In this document: positions 37,556 through 47,178 of the stretch, piece by piece | Layout of the letters: each line of letters begins with the position of its first letter | How positions within the stretch are numbered: the stretch's first letter is position 1 | Made by a program: the position numbers and the translations under genes | Notes under the pieces: model-generated | What the model was told of the DNA's origin: nothing | The model's database searches: none | Seen by the model: the letters and a program-made list of their open reading frames with translations, nothing else | Assembly: GCA_900299185.1 (NCBI GenBank) | Contig: OMIV01000178.1 | Coordinates: forward strand, 1 to 64,000 | Origin: Planctomycetaceae bacterium | Lineage (GTDB): Bacteria; Planctomycetota; Planctomycetia; Planctomycetales; Planctomycetaceae | Reading direction: 5' to 3' | Length of the DNA stretch: 64,000 bases

Positions 37556-38170
37556 ATGAATCACGAACCATCCGCAGACGATGCCAAGACTCCAGCCAGT
37601 GTGGACTTGCCGCGCATTGAACGAGCTGTCCGAGAAATCTTGTCAGCCGTGGGAGAAGACCCGGAACGCGACGGGCTCAAGGACACTCCGGGGCGAGTCG
37701 CTCGCATGTATGCCGAACTCTTCAGCGGGCTGCATCTAGAACCTGGCCGCCATCTGCAACGTGTCTTCGAAGAGAAGTACGACGAGATGGTTTTGGTTCG
37801 CGACATCAGCTTCAACAGCATGTGCGAGCATCACCTGCTGCCGTTCATGGGGGTCGCTCACATTGGTTATGTGCCCAATGGAAAAGTGACCGGGCTCAGC
37901 AAGATGGCTCGCGTGGTCGACGAGGTTTCGCGTCGGCCTCAAGTTCAAGAACGCATGACGCATCAGATTGCAGACCTGATGGCGTCGGAACTGAATGCGA
38001 AGGGCGTCATTGTGGTGCTCGAAGCGACTCACACTTGTATGACAATTCGCGGCATTCGTAAGCCGGGCAGCTTGACCGTGACGAGTGCCGTGCGTGGTTT
38101 GTTCCGAACCAGCGAATCAAGTCGGGCCGAAGCGATGTCGCTGATTCAAGGCAAGTCGCATCGCATGTAA
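37556..38170 (+). CDS. folE: GTP cyclohydrolase I
   Basis: The product, 204 residues, converts GTP to 7,8-dihydroneopterin triphosphate for folate or pterin synthesis. Zinc ligands are Cys90 and His93 in [10 protein letters not shown] and Cys161 in [29 protein letters not shown] and [10 protein letters not shown] are present. The start at 37556 was chosen because the open frame upstream runs through a 46-base repeat and has no homology; the ribosome site is weak. The gene lies 239 bases downstream of rph. Confidence 0.96.
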   Translation: MNHEPSADDAKTPASVDLPRIERAVREILSAVGEDPERDGLKDTPGRVARMYAELFSGLHLEPGRHLQRVFEEKYDEMVLVRDISFNSMCEHHLLPFMGVAHIGYVPNGKVTGLSKMARVVDEVSRRPQVQERMTHQIADLMASELNAKGVIVVLEATHTCMTIRGIRKPGSLTVTSAVRGLFRTSESSRAEAMSLIQGKSHRM

Positions 38171-38460
38171 CTCGTGATTGAAACACGTCGTTGGTGAGTC
38201 TGCATTTTCTTCGTTGGTTTTCTTCTTCGTTTCCTCTGTTCCCTTCTGTTCCTGTCTTCTTCATTCAGACTTTGAACAGAAGAAAACGGAGAGAACAAAG
38301 GGAAGACAAACAGAGAGATTCTGAGTCTCTTTAGTCTGTCTCAAGCTACTTCAAACGCGCCGTGCGCATCTCTTGTATGACGGACTTCCAGTCCGTCGGT
38401 CATTCGTCTCGACGGGCTAGATGTCCGTCGTACTGGCTTTGCTGCGATAGGACTTTCAGC
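38171..38460. repeat. Inverted repeats between folE and SDR gene
   Basis: One inverted pair spans about 38197-38323, related to the CGAACAGAAGG repeats at 22.5 kb. A second palindromic pair at about 38374-38436 has arms built on GACGGACTTCCAGTCCGTC. No gene is visible here. Confidence 0.7.
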
Positions 38461-39270
38461 ATGGATCTTGGTCTCAACGGACAAGTGGCAGTCATCACCG
38501 GTGGAGCTAGTGGCATTGGTCGCGCGATTGCGACTGCGTTCGCTCAAGAAGGCGCTCGCGTGGTGTTGTGGGATGTCGCTGCGAATGTCGATGCGGTGGC
38601 TCAAGAGATCGCTGTGGCTAACAGCATCGAGGCACTGGGATGCTCGGTCGACATCACTCGGGCTGAGTCCGTCGCGGCTGGCCTGAAATCGACGTTGGCT
38701 CGTTTCCATGTTGTCGATCATGTGGTGCATGCGGCTGCGATCGGATCGGGAAAGTTCGGCTTTCCGTTCACGAACCTCAGCCCAGCCGATTGGCCGCGAG
38801 TGCTCGACGTCAACATCATGGGCATGGTGCATGTGGCGCACGCGATCGCGCCGCACATGGTCGAACGTAAGAGCGGCACGATGTCCTTTATCTCTTCCGT
38901 GGCCGGTCAGATTGGTTCGCCCACCGATCCGCCGTACAGCGCGTCCAAAGCTGCCAACATCAACTTCGCTCAGTGCATGGCCAAGGACTTGGCTGGGCAT
39001 GGCATTCGAGTAAACACAATCTGTCCCGGCATGGTGCAGACGCCGTTGAATCGAGCCGTCTGGAAAGCGTGGCACGATCAACAGCCGGAAGATCAACGGC
39101 TCGATTACGAAGGGTGGGCGGGCGACAAAGTGAAGCGAGTCGTGCCCTTGGGGCGTTGGCAAGAGCCATCAGACATCGCCGACATGGCTGTGTTCTTGGC
39201 GTCGCGTCGAGCTCGGCAAGTCACCGGCCAGACCATCAATGTCGATGGCGGCTTCGTGATGCACTGGTAA
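38461..39270 (+). CDS. Short-chain dehydrogenase/reductase
   Basis: A 269-residue classical SDR with TGGASGIGRAIA for cofactor binding and YSASKAA with an upstream Ser for catalysis. It ends DGGFVMHW. The start follows AGGA nine bases upstream. The sequence resembles 3-oxoacyl-reductase or sugar dehydrogenases, but the substrate is not shown by context. It is followed by a double-hairpin repeat. Confidence 0.9.
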   Translation: MDLGLNGQVAVITGGASGIGRAIATAFAQEGARVVLWDVAANVDAVAQEIAVANSIEALGCSVDITRAESVAAGLKSTLARFHVVDHVVHAAAIGSGKFGFPFTNLSPADWPRVLDVNIMGMVHVAHAIAPHMVERKSGTMSFISSVAGQIGSPTDPPYSASKAANINFAQCMAKDLAGHGIRVNTICPGMVQTPLNRAVWKAWHDQQPEDQRLDYEGWAGDKVKRVVPLGRWQEPSDIADMAVFLASRRARQVTGQTINVDGGFVMHW

Positions 39271-39324
39271 GGACCAACCAACGAGCAACATCGTGATTTG
39301 AGAAGCACCGCAGTTGGGGCGTCT

Positions 39325-39370
39325 CAGTCGCGGAGCGACTGAGCAACGTCGCCGAGTCGCCCCTCGACTC
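39325..39370. repeat. Double-hairpin repeat (DHR) copy 4
   Basis: This 46-base copy between convergent genes keeps the first hairpin CAGTCGC-GGA-GCGACTG, but its spacer is diverged to AACGTCG and its second hairpin has two changes. Confidence 0.8.
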
Positions 39371-39412
39371 GGTTTTGTTCTTGGACCGATGCGAAGGCGT
39401 CGCGATGGCCGA

Positions 39413-40231
39413 TCACTGATCGCTTTCTATGTGAATTGCTGCGGCGTCAGATGATGAGTCCGCGTTTGCATTCCTGGTGGCGTGTGGCGTCGAGAGTTCG
39501 GTTGCGGATGGGACATCTCTCGAAGGATCAACGTCACCTTTGTTGGGGCCTGTCAGTACCGAGAACGTCAGTCCGAACATCCACATGTCGCTGGCGCGCC
39601 CTTCAGTCGTGAAGAGGTACTGACCGCTGACTGTGAGACGCGACGAACTCGTTAGCCAATAGTGAGCACCAATTTCCGGACTGATGCCGCCGAGGAAATG
39701 ACTGTCGCTTCTCACTTCGTCGTCTTCATCAACGCTGCCATTTCCATCGTTGTCGATGTTGTCATTCTCGGCAGGAATGTCCTTGGAGTTGCCGCCGAGG
39801 AATCCCGCGACACCGATGAATGGAGCAAAGCGAGTGGGCGTTTGCAGCCGGATGCCAGGAGTCAGCCCCACGTACCAATCCTGCTGGCGAGTTCCTGCGA
39901 GTCCCATCACGCCGACTCGTGTTTCAACCATCGCATCGGGGTAGGCGAAGATGCCAAGTTCACCACCAGCAGTGAGCGGATCGCCCGAACCATATCCCGA
40001 GGCGTACCAACCGCTCTTACCTTCGACATGCCGCGCATCAACGGCCTGCTTCAGCATCCTCTGGTGCTTATCGTCACCATAGGGCTTACTGTATTTGGCC
40101 GCGTAGTCGGGATCGTCCATCGCCCACTTCGAACTGACGAGCTTGCCTCGGCAGCCACATGTCAGGGCCATGACCAGCATGATGATGCCAGTGCGAAACG
40201 CGGCGAAAGACGACGAGTAATTCCGACCCAC
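39413..40231 (-). CDS. Envelope protein with calcium-loop-like segment
   Basis: This 272-residue protein has a hydrophobic leader ending in ALTCGC, which may be a lipobox, then a mostly beta-rich body. I chose a GTG start at 40231 with AAGGG upstream; an ATG at 40315 is possible. Aromatic-rich segments such as DWYVGLTPGIRLQTP and SEIGAHYWLT suggest an outer-membrane or beta-barrel fold. A calcium-binding-like loop, DNDGNGSVDEDD, lies near residue 152. The tail is Ser/Asp-rich. The family is not recognised. Confidence 0.65.
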   Translation of the reverse strand: MGRNYSSSFAAFRTGIIMLVMALTCGCRGKLVSSKWAMDDPDYAAKYSKPYGDDKHQRMLKQAVDARHVEGKSGWYASGYGSGDPLTAGGELGIFAYPDAMVETRVGVMGLAGTRQQDWYVGLTPGIRLQTPTRFAPFIGVAGFLGGNSKDIPAENDNIDNDGNGSVDEDDEVRSDSHFLGGISPEIGAHYWLTSSSRLTVSGQYLFTTEGRASDMWMFGLTFSVLTGPNKGDVDPSRDVPSATELSTPHATRNANADSSSDAAAIHIESDQ

Positions 40232-40685
40232 TGCCAAGCCCTTGTCGTTGGAGTAGATGAACGACGTGGGGAGTCTTCGGGAGTGGCAAAATGGCGTCAA
40301 TGTCAGTTTGAGCACGCATTTCGGCGGTCGGCCTGCCGATCGACAACGCCTTGCCGGATGCCAGTCGGATCCGTGTGGGAATCATCTGTGTGAGAAACGG
40401 TGAATGAAGACGGCGTCATGCGCGACGAAGTCTGGGCGACCATCCCTCGTCACACGGATGTTTCACACACGGATTGGGATGCCTGCGGATGCTGTGACCA
40501 GAGCAGTTAGGGCAGAGTTTCGTGTGAGCATTAACTCTTACATGGGAACTCGCGGTAGCGGCGACGCAGCTACTCAACGAGGCGACGTTCATGTTGCAGG
40601 ATTCTATTTCCGAGTATGAGCCTTAAGCTGCCGCGCGTTGTGCTTGTGATGTGATCTGCTTCCTCACACTCAAAGAATTCGACTC
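40232..40685. other. Intergenic region before Gfo/Idh/MocA genes
   Basis: No gene or strong repeat was recognised. A small plus-strand frame at 40404-40619 has no support. Confidence 0.4.
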
Positions 40686-41684
40686 ATGAAACAGTTCGTA
40701 ATGGCGTTGCTCACTCTGTTTGGAGTGCTGACGACTCTGACGTCATCAGCTCAAGAAGTTCCCAAGATTCGAGTGGGCATGATCGGCTTGGATACTTCGC
40801 ATGTCCCTGCGTTCGCGAAGTTCTTCAATGGTCCCAAGCTCGAAGGCGACCTGGCGAGCATCAAGGTTGTGGCGGCTTATCCGGGCGGCACAGACTTTCC
40901 GCCCAGCAAGAATCGCGTGGCGATGTTTACCGAGCAGATTCGCGGCATGGATATCGAGATTGTCGATACCATCCCGAAGCTGTTGGAGAAGGTGGATGTC
41001 GTGCTGCTTGAAAGCGTTGATGGCCGCATTCACCTGCAAGAGGCGACGCCTGTCATCAAGGCTGGCAAGCCACTCTTCATCGACAAGCCCGCCGCTGGAT
41101 CGCTCGCCGATGCAATCGCGATCTTTGAACTCGCGAAGGAGCACAAGTTGCCGTGCTTCTCGAGTTCTTCGGTTCGCTTCGGAGCAGGGCTGCAGGAGCT
41201 GAAGAAGAACGAATCCTTGGGCGAGATCGCTGGCGCGGAAACGTGGGGACCGTGTTCCTATCAAGACGGTACGCCCGACATGTTCTTCTATGGCATTCAC
41301 GGCATTGAAGCGCTCTACACACTGATGGGCACAGGCTGCGAGTCCGTGGCTCGAGTTCAGACTGCCGACGCTGACCTACTGACCGGCGTTTGGAAGAACG
41401 GTCGTGCTGGTACGTATCGAGGTCTGCGTCGCAACAAGGCGGACTTTGGGGCGGTGGCGTTTGGCACCAAGGCCATTGTCCCGATGACTAAGGGCGACGG
41501 TTACGAGCCTCTGTGCCGTGAGATTGCCAAGTTCTTCAAGACGGGAGTTGCTCCTGTCAGTCCTGAAGAGACCATCGAGATTTTCACGTTCATGGAGGCT
41601 GCCGACGAAAGCAAACGGCAAGGCGGCGCTCCGGTCGCGTTGCAGGATGTGTTGGCTAAGGCTCGCGCAGCAGGTCAGAAGTAG
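40686..41684 (+). CDS. Exported Gfo/Idh/MocA-like oxidoreductase
   Basis: This 332-residue protein has signal peptide MKQFVMALLTLFGVLTTLTSSAQ and a Rossmann domain with IRVGMIGLDTSHVPAF. A DKP motif (LFIDKPAAG near 128) sits where Gfo/Idh/MocA enzymes usually carry EKP. A C-terminal alpha/beta domain follows. The glycine motif is unusual (GLDTSH in place of GxGxxG), so NAD(P) binding may be altered. It is followed 78 bases downstream by a second, Tat-exported member of the family, suggesting joint action on an exported sugar derivative. Confidence 0.88.
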   Translation: MKQFVMALLTLFGVLTTLTSSAQEVPKIRVGMIGLDTSHVPAFAKFFNGPKLEGDLASIKVVAAYPGGTDFPPSKNRVAMFTEQIRGMDIEIVDTIPKLLEKVDVVLLESVDGRIHLQEATPVIKAGKPLFIDKPAAGSLADAIAIFELAKEHKLPCFSSSSVRFGAGLQELKKNESLGEIAGAETWGPCSYQDGTPDMFFYGIHGIEALYTLMGTGCESVARVQTADADLLTGVWKNGRAGTYRGLRRNKADFGAVAFGTKAIVPMTKGDGYEPLCREIAKFFKTGVAPVSPEETIEIFTFMEAADESKRQGGAPVALQDVLAKARAAGQK

Positions 41685-41762
41685 GCCGCTGGGTTTGTTG
41701 ATTCGTCTCTTCTCCTGATTCGATCACTTGGACTTACTCCATTTGCCTGAAGAGGTTTCTTG

Positions 41763-43208
41763 ATGCGTTCACTCTCTCGTCGTCAGATGTTGGAAGACTC
41801 GATGTTGGCTGCCGCAGCGATGGCTGCTGCTGCGATGCCTCAGCCGTTGTTTGCTCAGGAAAAGTCAACGGGCACACCAAGCAACAAGGTGCGAGTCGCG
41901 GTGCTCGGCTGTCGTATCCGAGGTAAGCAGCATGTGGCCGAGTTGGCCAAAGTCGCAGATTGCGAGATCGCTTACGTCTGCGATCCCGACAAAGACTTGG
42001 CAGCGGAATTGGCGACCATCGTCGAGAAGCAGCAAGGCAAAGCGCCGGTGGCTGTGCAGGACATGCGGCGGGGGTTTGATGACAAGTCGGTTGATGCCGT
42101 CTTCATCGCGACGCCCAATCATTGGCATGCGCTGGCCGCGATCTGGGCGATGCAGTCCGGCAAAGATGCCTACGTTGAGAAGCCCGTCAGTCACAACATC
42201 AGCGAAGGACGGCGCATCGCTCAAGTGGCTCGAAAGCTGAACCGCATCTGTCAGGGTGGAACTCAGAATCGCTCGAACATGGCGCTGGCTGAAGCCGTGG
42301 AATACATGCAGGCCGGCAAGCTCGGTGAAGTGAAGTTGGCTCGCAGCATCATCTATGGCGGTCGAGGATCGATTGGGCCGAAGGGAACTTACGAGGCTCC
42401 CAAGAATGTCGACTACGACCTGTGGACTGGTCCTGCACCATTGGGGCCACTGAATCGAAAGAGTCTGCATTACGACTGGCACTGGGATTGGCAGACGGGC
42501 AACGGCGAACTCGGCAACAACAACATCCACTCGATCGACATCTGCCGCTGGGGTTTGGGACTGACGGGACTGTGTCGCAGCGCGATCAGCTATGGCGGAC
42601 GCTTCGGCTATGTGGATGCCGGGCAAACGCCGAACACTCAAGTCTGCGTGTTTGACTACGGCGATAAGACGATCGTGTCGGAAACGCGAGGTCTGAAGAC
42701 TGCCCCCTTCCGCGAAGGTTTCACGGGAGGCTGGCTGTTCTTCGGCACCGAAGGTTCGATCGCAGGCAATTCATTGTTCGATCATGACGGTAAGCTCGTC
42801 AGCACATTCACGGCGAAGCGCAAGAGCGAAAATCACTTCGCCAACTTCATCAGCGCTGTTCGCAGCCGGAAACGCGAAGACCTCAATGCCGAGATCACCG
42901 AGGGCCATCTATCAACGTCGCTGTGTCACATCGGCAACATCTCGTGGCGACTTGGTCGCGAAGCCACGGTAGCTGAAGTCCGCGAGCAACTCGGCAAGCT
43001 CAAGGTGCATGACAAAGTGGAAGAAACATTGGAACGCACTACGAGGCATCTCGCCGAGAACAAAGTGGATCTCGATCAGACCAAGCTTGTGTTGGGAGCG
43101 GTCCTCTTTCCCGATTCCGACAAAGAGAGCTTCATCGATAACGCCGCTGCGAACGCCTTCCTCACGCGCGAGTACCGCAAGCCGTTCGTGGTCCCGAGCG
43201 AGGCGTAA
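41763..43208 (+). CDS. Tat-exported Gfo/Idh/MocA-family oxidoreductase
   Basis: The 481-residue protein has a Tat leader, SRRQMLEDSMLAAAAMAAAAM, ending near QPLFAQ. The NAD(P) domain has VRVAVLGCRIRGKQHVAELA, the catalytic EKP motif is AYVEKPVSHN, and the C-terminal domain includes HYDWHWDWQTGNGELGNNNIH. Such exported oxidoreductases are abundant in planctomycetes and act on carbohydrates with a tightly bound cofactor. The start was chosen as ATG at 41763 rather than the adjacent TTG at 41760, with AGAGG eight bases upstream. Confidence 0.93.
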   Translation: MRSLSRRQMLEDSMLAAAAMAAAAMPQPLFAQEKSTGTPSNKVRVAVLGCRIRGKQHVAELAKVADCEIAYVCDPDKDLAAELATIVEKQQGKAPVAVQDMRRGFDDKSVDAVFIATPNHWHALAAIWAMQSGKDAYVEKPVSHNISEGRRIAQVARKLNRICQGGTQNRSNMALAEAVEYMQAGKLGEVKLARSIIYGGRGSIGPKGTYEAPKNVDYDLWTGPAPLGPLNRKSLHYDWHWDWQTGNGELGNNNIHSIDICRWGLGLTGLCRSAISYGGRFGYVDAGQTPNTQVCVFDYGDKTIVSETRGLKTAPFREGFTGGWLFFGTEGSIAGNSLFDHDGKLVSTFTAKRKSENHFANFISAVRSRKREDLNAEITEGHLSTSLCHIGNISWRLGREATVAEVREQLGKLKVHDKVEETLERTTRHLAENKVDLDQTKLVLGAVLFPDSDKESFIDNAAANAFLTREYRKPFVVPSEA

Positions 43209-43540
43209 AGCGCGAAGCCACGAGACTCGATGAGCATCTCACACAGAGGCGCAGGGGACGCCGAGAAGACCAAGTTGCTCAACTCTTCATTCCTGCTATC
43301 TCCGCGCCTCAACGAGAGACCTCGTTCTCTGGTTCTGACGGCAATGTGATCTTGATTGCGCCGCTCAGTGACGCTGGTCGCCATGTTCGTTGCAGGGAGT
43401 CTGTTCGCCGAGATCGTGGGATTGGCTTCCAGCCTGTCAGAATTGTTGCAACTCGGAGTGCCGAGGCTGACAGGCAAGATGCCTATCCCACTTTTCGGGC
43501 AGTGCTCTTGAGCGAGCTCTTTTGAAACTAAGGACAACTC
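43209..43540. repeat. Repeat-bearing gap before M81 gene
   Basis: It contains an imperfect AGAGGCGC-type inverted segment around 43245-43320 and a clear palindromic pair, 43416-43439 with 43468-43491. That pair's arms (GTGGGATTGGCTTCCAGCC type) match pair A inside the giant haem gene. The ribosome site AAGGA lies just before the gene at 43541. Confidence 0.75.
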
Positions 43541-45046
43541 ATGCCGCGAATTGTCGTTGCCGAGTGCAAGCAAGAAGTCTCAACGTTCAACCCGACGACC
43601 AGTTGCTTCGAAGATTTTCGTGTCGTTACCGGCGACGCATTGCTGGTGCATCATCGCCGAGTTCGCGAGGAAGTCGGCGGGGCGTTGAGCGTTCTTGATG
43701 CCGATTCGCGGGTCACTCTGGCTCCCGCGTTTGGCGCGAGTGCCAATACATCCGGCGGGATCTTGAAGGCGGCGAGCTTTCAGAGATTGTGCGCCGAGTG
43801 GCGCGCCTCTCTGGTCGATGCTGCGAAGCTTGGACCTGTCGATGGAGCGTGTTTTTCCTTACACGGAGCGATGCAGGCCGAGACCGAAGACGATCCCGAG
43901 GGCGCATTGCTGGAGATCGCGCGGCAAGTATTGGGCGACAAGGTCCCGTTCGTTGTGTCGCTCGATCTACACGGCGTTCTCACCGACAAGATGTTGCGGC
44001 TGAGTGATGCCGTCGTGCCGTATCACACCTACCCGCATGTGGATTTTTTCGAGACCGGAGTTCGCTCGGCCAAGTTGTTACTCAAGATTCTGCTGGACGG
44101 TGCCAAGCCTGTGACGGCGCGAGTCAAAATTCCGGCGTTGGTGCGCGGCGACGAACTCATCACCGAGACCGGTTCCATTGGGGAGTGCATCCGGTTGGCT
44201 CAGCGGATTGAAGCGACTCAAGTCGGGCTGGCCGCTGGTGTGATGTGGGGCAACCCGTTTACCGATGTGCCCGAACTGCGGACCAATAGCATCGTCACGC
44301 TGGATGGTGATGAAGCTGCTGTGAAGCGTTATGCCGTCGAACTGGCCGACATCTTCTGGAAGCATCACGAGAAGATGCGCGTGCCGCTGACTGGCCTCAC
44401 TGAGAGCGTGCGACTGGCGGGGCAAGTCACTGAGGGAACAGTGGTCATGATGGATGCCGCTGATGCCACCAGTTCGGGAGCGTCGGGCGATAGCAACGCC
44501 ATCGTTCGAGAAGTGTTGAAGCAGAATTACTCTGGAAGAGTTCTGGCACCCATCGTGGATGCTCCGGCGGTGAAGCAAGCCTTCGCCGCTGGCATTGGCG
44601 GGACGATCCGCACGCGAGTCGGAGGTTCGATTGACTCTGCTCGATTCGCACCGTTGGAGATCGAGGCTCGAGTGCGGTTGCTGTCCGACGGCAAGTTCCG
44701 CAGTGAGTCCTTTGGTTGGCCGTGGGACTCGGGCGACACTGCCGTCCTTGAAGCTGGCAACATCACGTTGGTGGTAGGGTCACGACCGGTGAGTCTGTTC
44801 GATCGATCTTGGTTCTACGCCAACGGCCAAGATCCTCGGCACTTCAACATGGTCATCGTGAAGTCGCCGCATTGCGAACATCACATGTTCGCCGCGTGGT
44901 GCGCGAAGCTCATCAATGTCGATGCGCCTGGTTCAACCAGTGCCAACGTGAAAACCTTGGGACATCGCAAGTGTGCTCGGCCCATGTTTCCTTTGGACGA
45001 CGTACAGAACTTCCAGTCGGTTGCCGACGTGTTCCGACGCTGGTGA
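43541..45046 (+). CDS. M81-family metallopeptidase (MlrC-like)
   Basis: This 501-residue protein is of the M81/MlrC type, named after microcystinase-pathway MlrC. Metal-ligand motifs are VSLDLHGVLTDKM (Asp and His) and YHTYPHVDFFETG (His). The C-terminal MlrC domain includes MDAADATSSGASGDSNAIV and VIVKSPHCEHHMFA. The start is the ATG at 43541 with AAGGA seven bases upstream. No signal peptide is visible, so it probably acts in the cytoplasm. Members act on many substrates and its native one is unknown. Confidence 0.9.
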   Translation: MPRIVVAECKQEVSTFNPTTSCFEDFRVVTGDALLVHHRRVREEVGGALSVLDADSRVTLAPAFGASANTSGGILKAASFQRLCAEWRASLVDAAKLGPVDGACFSLHGAMQAETEDDPEGALLEIARQVLGDKVPFVVSLDLHGVLTDKMLRLSDAVVPYHTYPHVDFFETGVRSAKLLLKILLDGAKPVTARVKIPALVRGDELITETGSIGECIRLAQRIEATQVGLAAGVMWGNPFTDVPELRTNSIVTLDGDEAAVKRYAVELADIFWKHHEKMRVPLTGLTESVRLAGQVTEGTVVMMDAADATSSGASGDSNAIVREVLKQNYSGRVLAPIVDAPAVKQAFAAGIGGTIRTRVGGSIDSARFAPLEIEARVRLLSDGKFRSESFGWPWDSGDTAVLEAGNITLVVGSRPVSLFDRSWFYANGQDPRHFNMVIVKSPHCEHHMFAAWCAKLINVDAPGSTSANVKTLGHRKCARPMFPLDDVQNFQSVADVFRRW

Positions 45047-45067
45047 GGTCGTTGATCGTGATCGCTG

Positions 45068-46618
45068 TTAGTGGGCTTGCAGACTGAGTTCCGCTTCGCG
45101 TTGAACGCTGGCGTGTTGTTGGCGGGGCAGGGTGACGATGAAGGTGCTGCCGAGTCCGAGCCCGTCGCTATGCACTTCGATGCCTCCGCCGTGGTCGGTC
45201 ACAATGCGATGACTGATGGAAAGACCGAGGCCCGTGCCTTCTCCGGTCGGCTTGGTTGTGAAGAACGGCTGAAAGAGATTCTCGATCGTTTCCAATGTCA
45301 TGCCGCAACCGTTGTCTGAGATGCGGAGCTCGACATCGTCGACGTTCTCAACAAGCTGCACTTGAACGGTGCCGCAGCCATCGGTGGCATCCAGCGCATT
45401 CGCGACAAGGTTCAGCATCACCTGCTTGATCTCGTGCCCGTTGATCTCGATGCGACACTCGCCGCTGACCTCAAAGATGAGTTTGGCGGACTGGTACTTC
45501 TTCATGTGACCAATCAAAGCCACGACCTCTCGCACGATCGCCGCGACATCGCATTGCGACTTCTGAGTGTCTTGGCTGCGGGAGAAGTCGAGCAGCTTGC
45601 GCGTGATCTCCTGACATCGCTCGGACTCGGATTGAATCATCCGCAGATATCTCATGACGACCGAGGCATCATCGTCGTTGACATCGGCCAGAAGTTCGGC
45701 CAGTCGTTGCTCTAAGGACTCGCTGGTCCAGCGAATGGCGGTCAGAGGATTATTGATTTCATGAGCGACCCCGGCGGCCAGAAAGCCGACGCTAGCGAGT
45801 CGTTCGGAACGCACCAATTGCTGGCTGCGGGCCTTAACCTGACCATCGAGATCAGACGCGATCTCTTGGAATCGTTCGGTCATCAGATTGAAGGCTTCGG
45901 CCAATTCACCCACCTCGTCGGGTGAGTTGATGGGGACTCGATAATCGAAGTCACCTTGAGCCACTCGTCGTGCTCCTTGATGCAGAGCTTGAATGGGCTG
46001 CAACACATGGCGATAGCCGAAGGTCACCATCCAAATCAGCAAGGTCGCTGCCAGCAGACTCCCGGCGACGACCAGCTCATAACCCGACTGATAGGTGTCG
46101 CGAGCGGACTTCAATCGTAACTTCATGGGGTCGGGCAGTACGGGAAGTTGTGATGCCAATCGTTCTAAGTAGGCCACTCGATTCACGAGCGCCGCGACGT
46201 CTTTGCTGGCCGGTCGCGACAACTGGCTGCGCAGTCCTTTGAGATGCGGCTCCAATTCATTGAGCAGCTCCCAAGCGATGACGTTCTGGTAACGCACTGC
46301 CTGTGGAAAATCTTCCAGTCTGAGGCGATAGCGACCACACGCCGCAACCGCTTCGTCAATGCGTTTGGCATCCAGATCAAGATCGTAATGCTCGGACGCA
46401 GCGGTCTCGGGCGGAACGAATTCGAGTCGCAGGCGAGTCATTGCTGCGAGCACCTCAGCAGCCGAACCGGCTTCGCGTTCGTCAATAGAAGGGCTCGTCA
46501 CGAGGCTGCGATATGCCATCAGTCCCCAGACGGAACCACCGGCCAACAAGCCAAGCATCACCAGGACACCGGCCAGCATTCCGACAAGTTTGTGGCGAAT
46601 GGAGCGAGTTAGAAACAC
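45068..46618 (-). CDS. Membrane sensor histidine kinase with HAMP domain
   Basis: The 516-residue kinase has a membrane segment (LVGMLAGVLVMLGLLAGG near 12-30), a periplasmic helical sensor region, a second membrane segment (LVVAGSLLAATLLIWMVTFG), a HAMP domain, and a HisKA domain with phospho-acceptor His286 in AGVAHEINNPLTAI. The ATPase domain shows NALDATDG, DNGCGM and GTGLGLSISHRIVTDHGG. I chose GTG at 46618, which follows AAGGA closely. A longer frame begins upstream (ATG at 46828) but lacks a ribosome site. No response regulator is nearby. The signal is unknown. Confidence 0.9.
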   Translation of the reverse strand: MFLTRSIRHKLVGMLAGVLVMLGLLAGGSVWGLMAYRSLVTSPSIDEREAGSAAEVLAAMTRLRLEFVPPETAASEHYDLDLDAKRIDEAVAACGRYRLRLEDFPQAVRYQNVIAWELLNELEPHLKGLRSQLSRPASKDVAALVNRVAYLERLASQLPVLPDPMKLRLKSARDTYQSGYELVVAGSLLAATLLIWMVTFGYRHVLQPIQALHQGARRVAQGDFDYRVPINSPDEVGELAEAFNLMTERFQEIASDLDGQVKARSQQLVRSERLASVGFLAAGVAHEINNPLTAIRWTSESLEQRLAELLADVNDDDASVVMRYLRMIQSESERCQEITRKLLDFSRSQDTQKSQCDVAAIVREVVALIGHMKKYQSAKLIFEVSGECRIEINGHEIKQVMLNLVANALDATDGCGTVQVQLVENVDDVELRISDNGCGMTLETIENLFQPFFTTKPTGEGTGLGLSISHRIVTDHGGGIEVHSDGLGLGSTFIVTLPRQQHASVQREAELSLQAH

Positions 46619-46624
46619 GCGACG

Positions 46625-46629
46625 TCCTT
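46625..46629 (-). promoter_or_regulatory. Ribosome-binding site for the histidine kinase GTG start
   Basis: AAGGA on the minus strand lies six bases before the GTG at 46618. It supports the shorter kinase start. Confidence 0.5.
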
Positions 46630-47132
46630 CGTGACGCGGGCGATGATTTTGAAGACTGCTGAGTCGAGCTGGATGGCATAAGGCCGCGCATCGAACGCTC
46701 GCCGACAGCAGGCAGAGTTGTAAGTGGTCCGCGAGAACTTGTAAGGCGATTGGCAGATGAAAACTTCCCCGTGCGACGGGGTTCAGCAGCCAATCAGGGG
46801 GCGGCACCCAAATGCCGTAATGAGTCATGAGAAATGGAGATTGAAAACTGCAAAATGAAGAGCCCGGATCGCAATCTGGCACTTTGCATACTTCAGTTTC
46901 CAATACCCATTAATCATCTTTCTTCTGCTGCTTCAACCCGGCATGCCAGCAAATCGCCGGGAAGGTTTGCCTGCCGTTCGCCTAAGTCGACAAGAGCATT
47001 GAGCCAACGCGAGGCCGCTGCATCAATCGGGAAAAGTTTCGGATGACGAAGTTGACGTCTCCGACAGGATCTCCGAATTCACGTGCTCCACGAGGTCGGT
47101 CGGAAGCGTCTAAGCTCCGGCATTGCCGACCT

Positions 47133-47178
47133 CAGTCGCAGAGCGACTGAGCTACGTAGGCGAGTCGCTCCGCGACTC
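47133..47178. repeat. Double-hairpin repeat (DHR) copy 5
   Basis: This 46-base copy has both 17-base hairpins perfect (CAGTCGC-AGA-GCGACTG and GAGTCGC-TCC-GCGACTC) and spacer TACGTAG. It ends 36 bases before the ECF sigma factor start, within its likely leader. Confidence 0.9.

Noticed and set aside
40404-40619. Small plus-strand frame
   Set aside because: No domain, no convincing ribosome site and irregular composition.
46619-46828. N-terminal extension of the histidine kinase
   Set aside because: No ribosome site before the ATG at 46828, and the added residues do not resemble the kinase family; GTG 46618 fits better.
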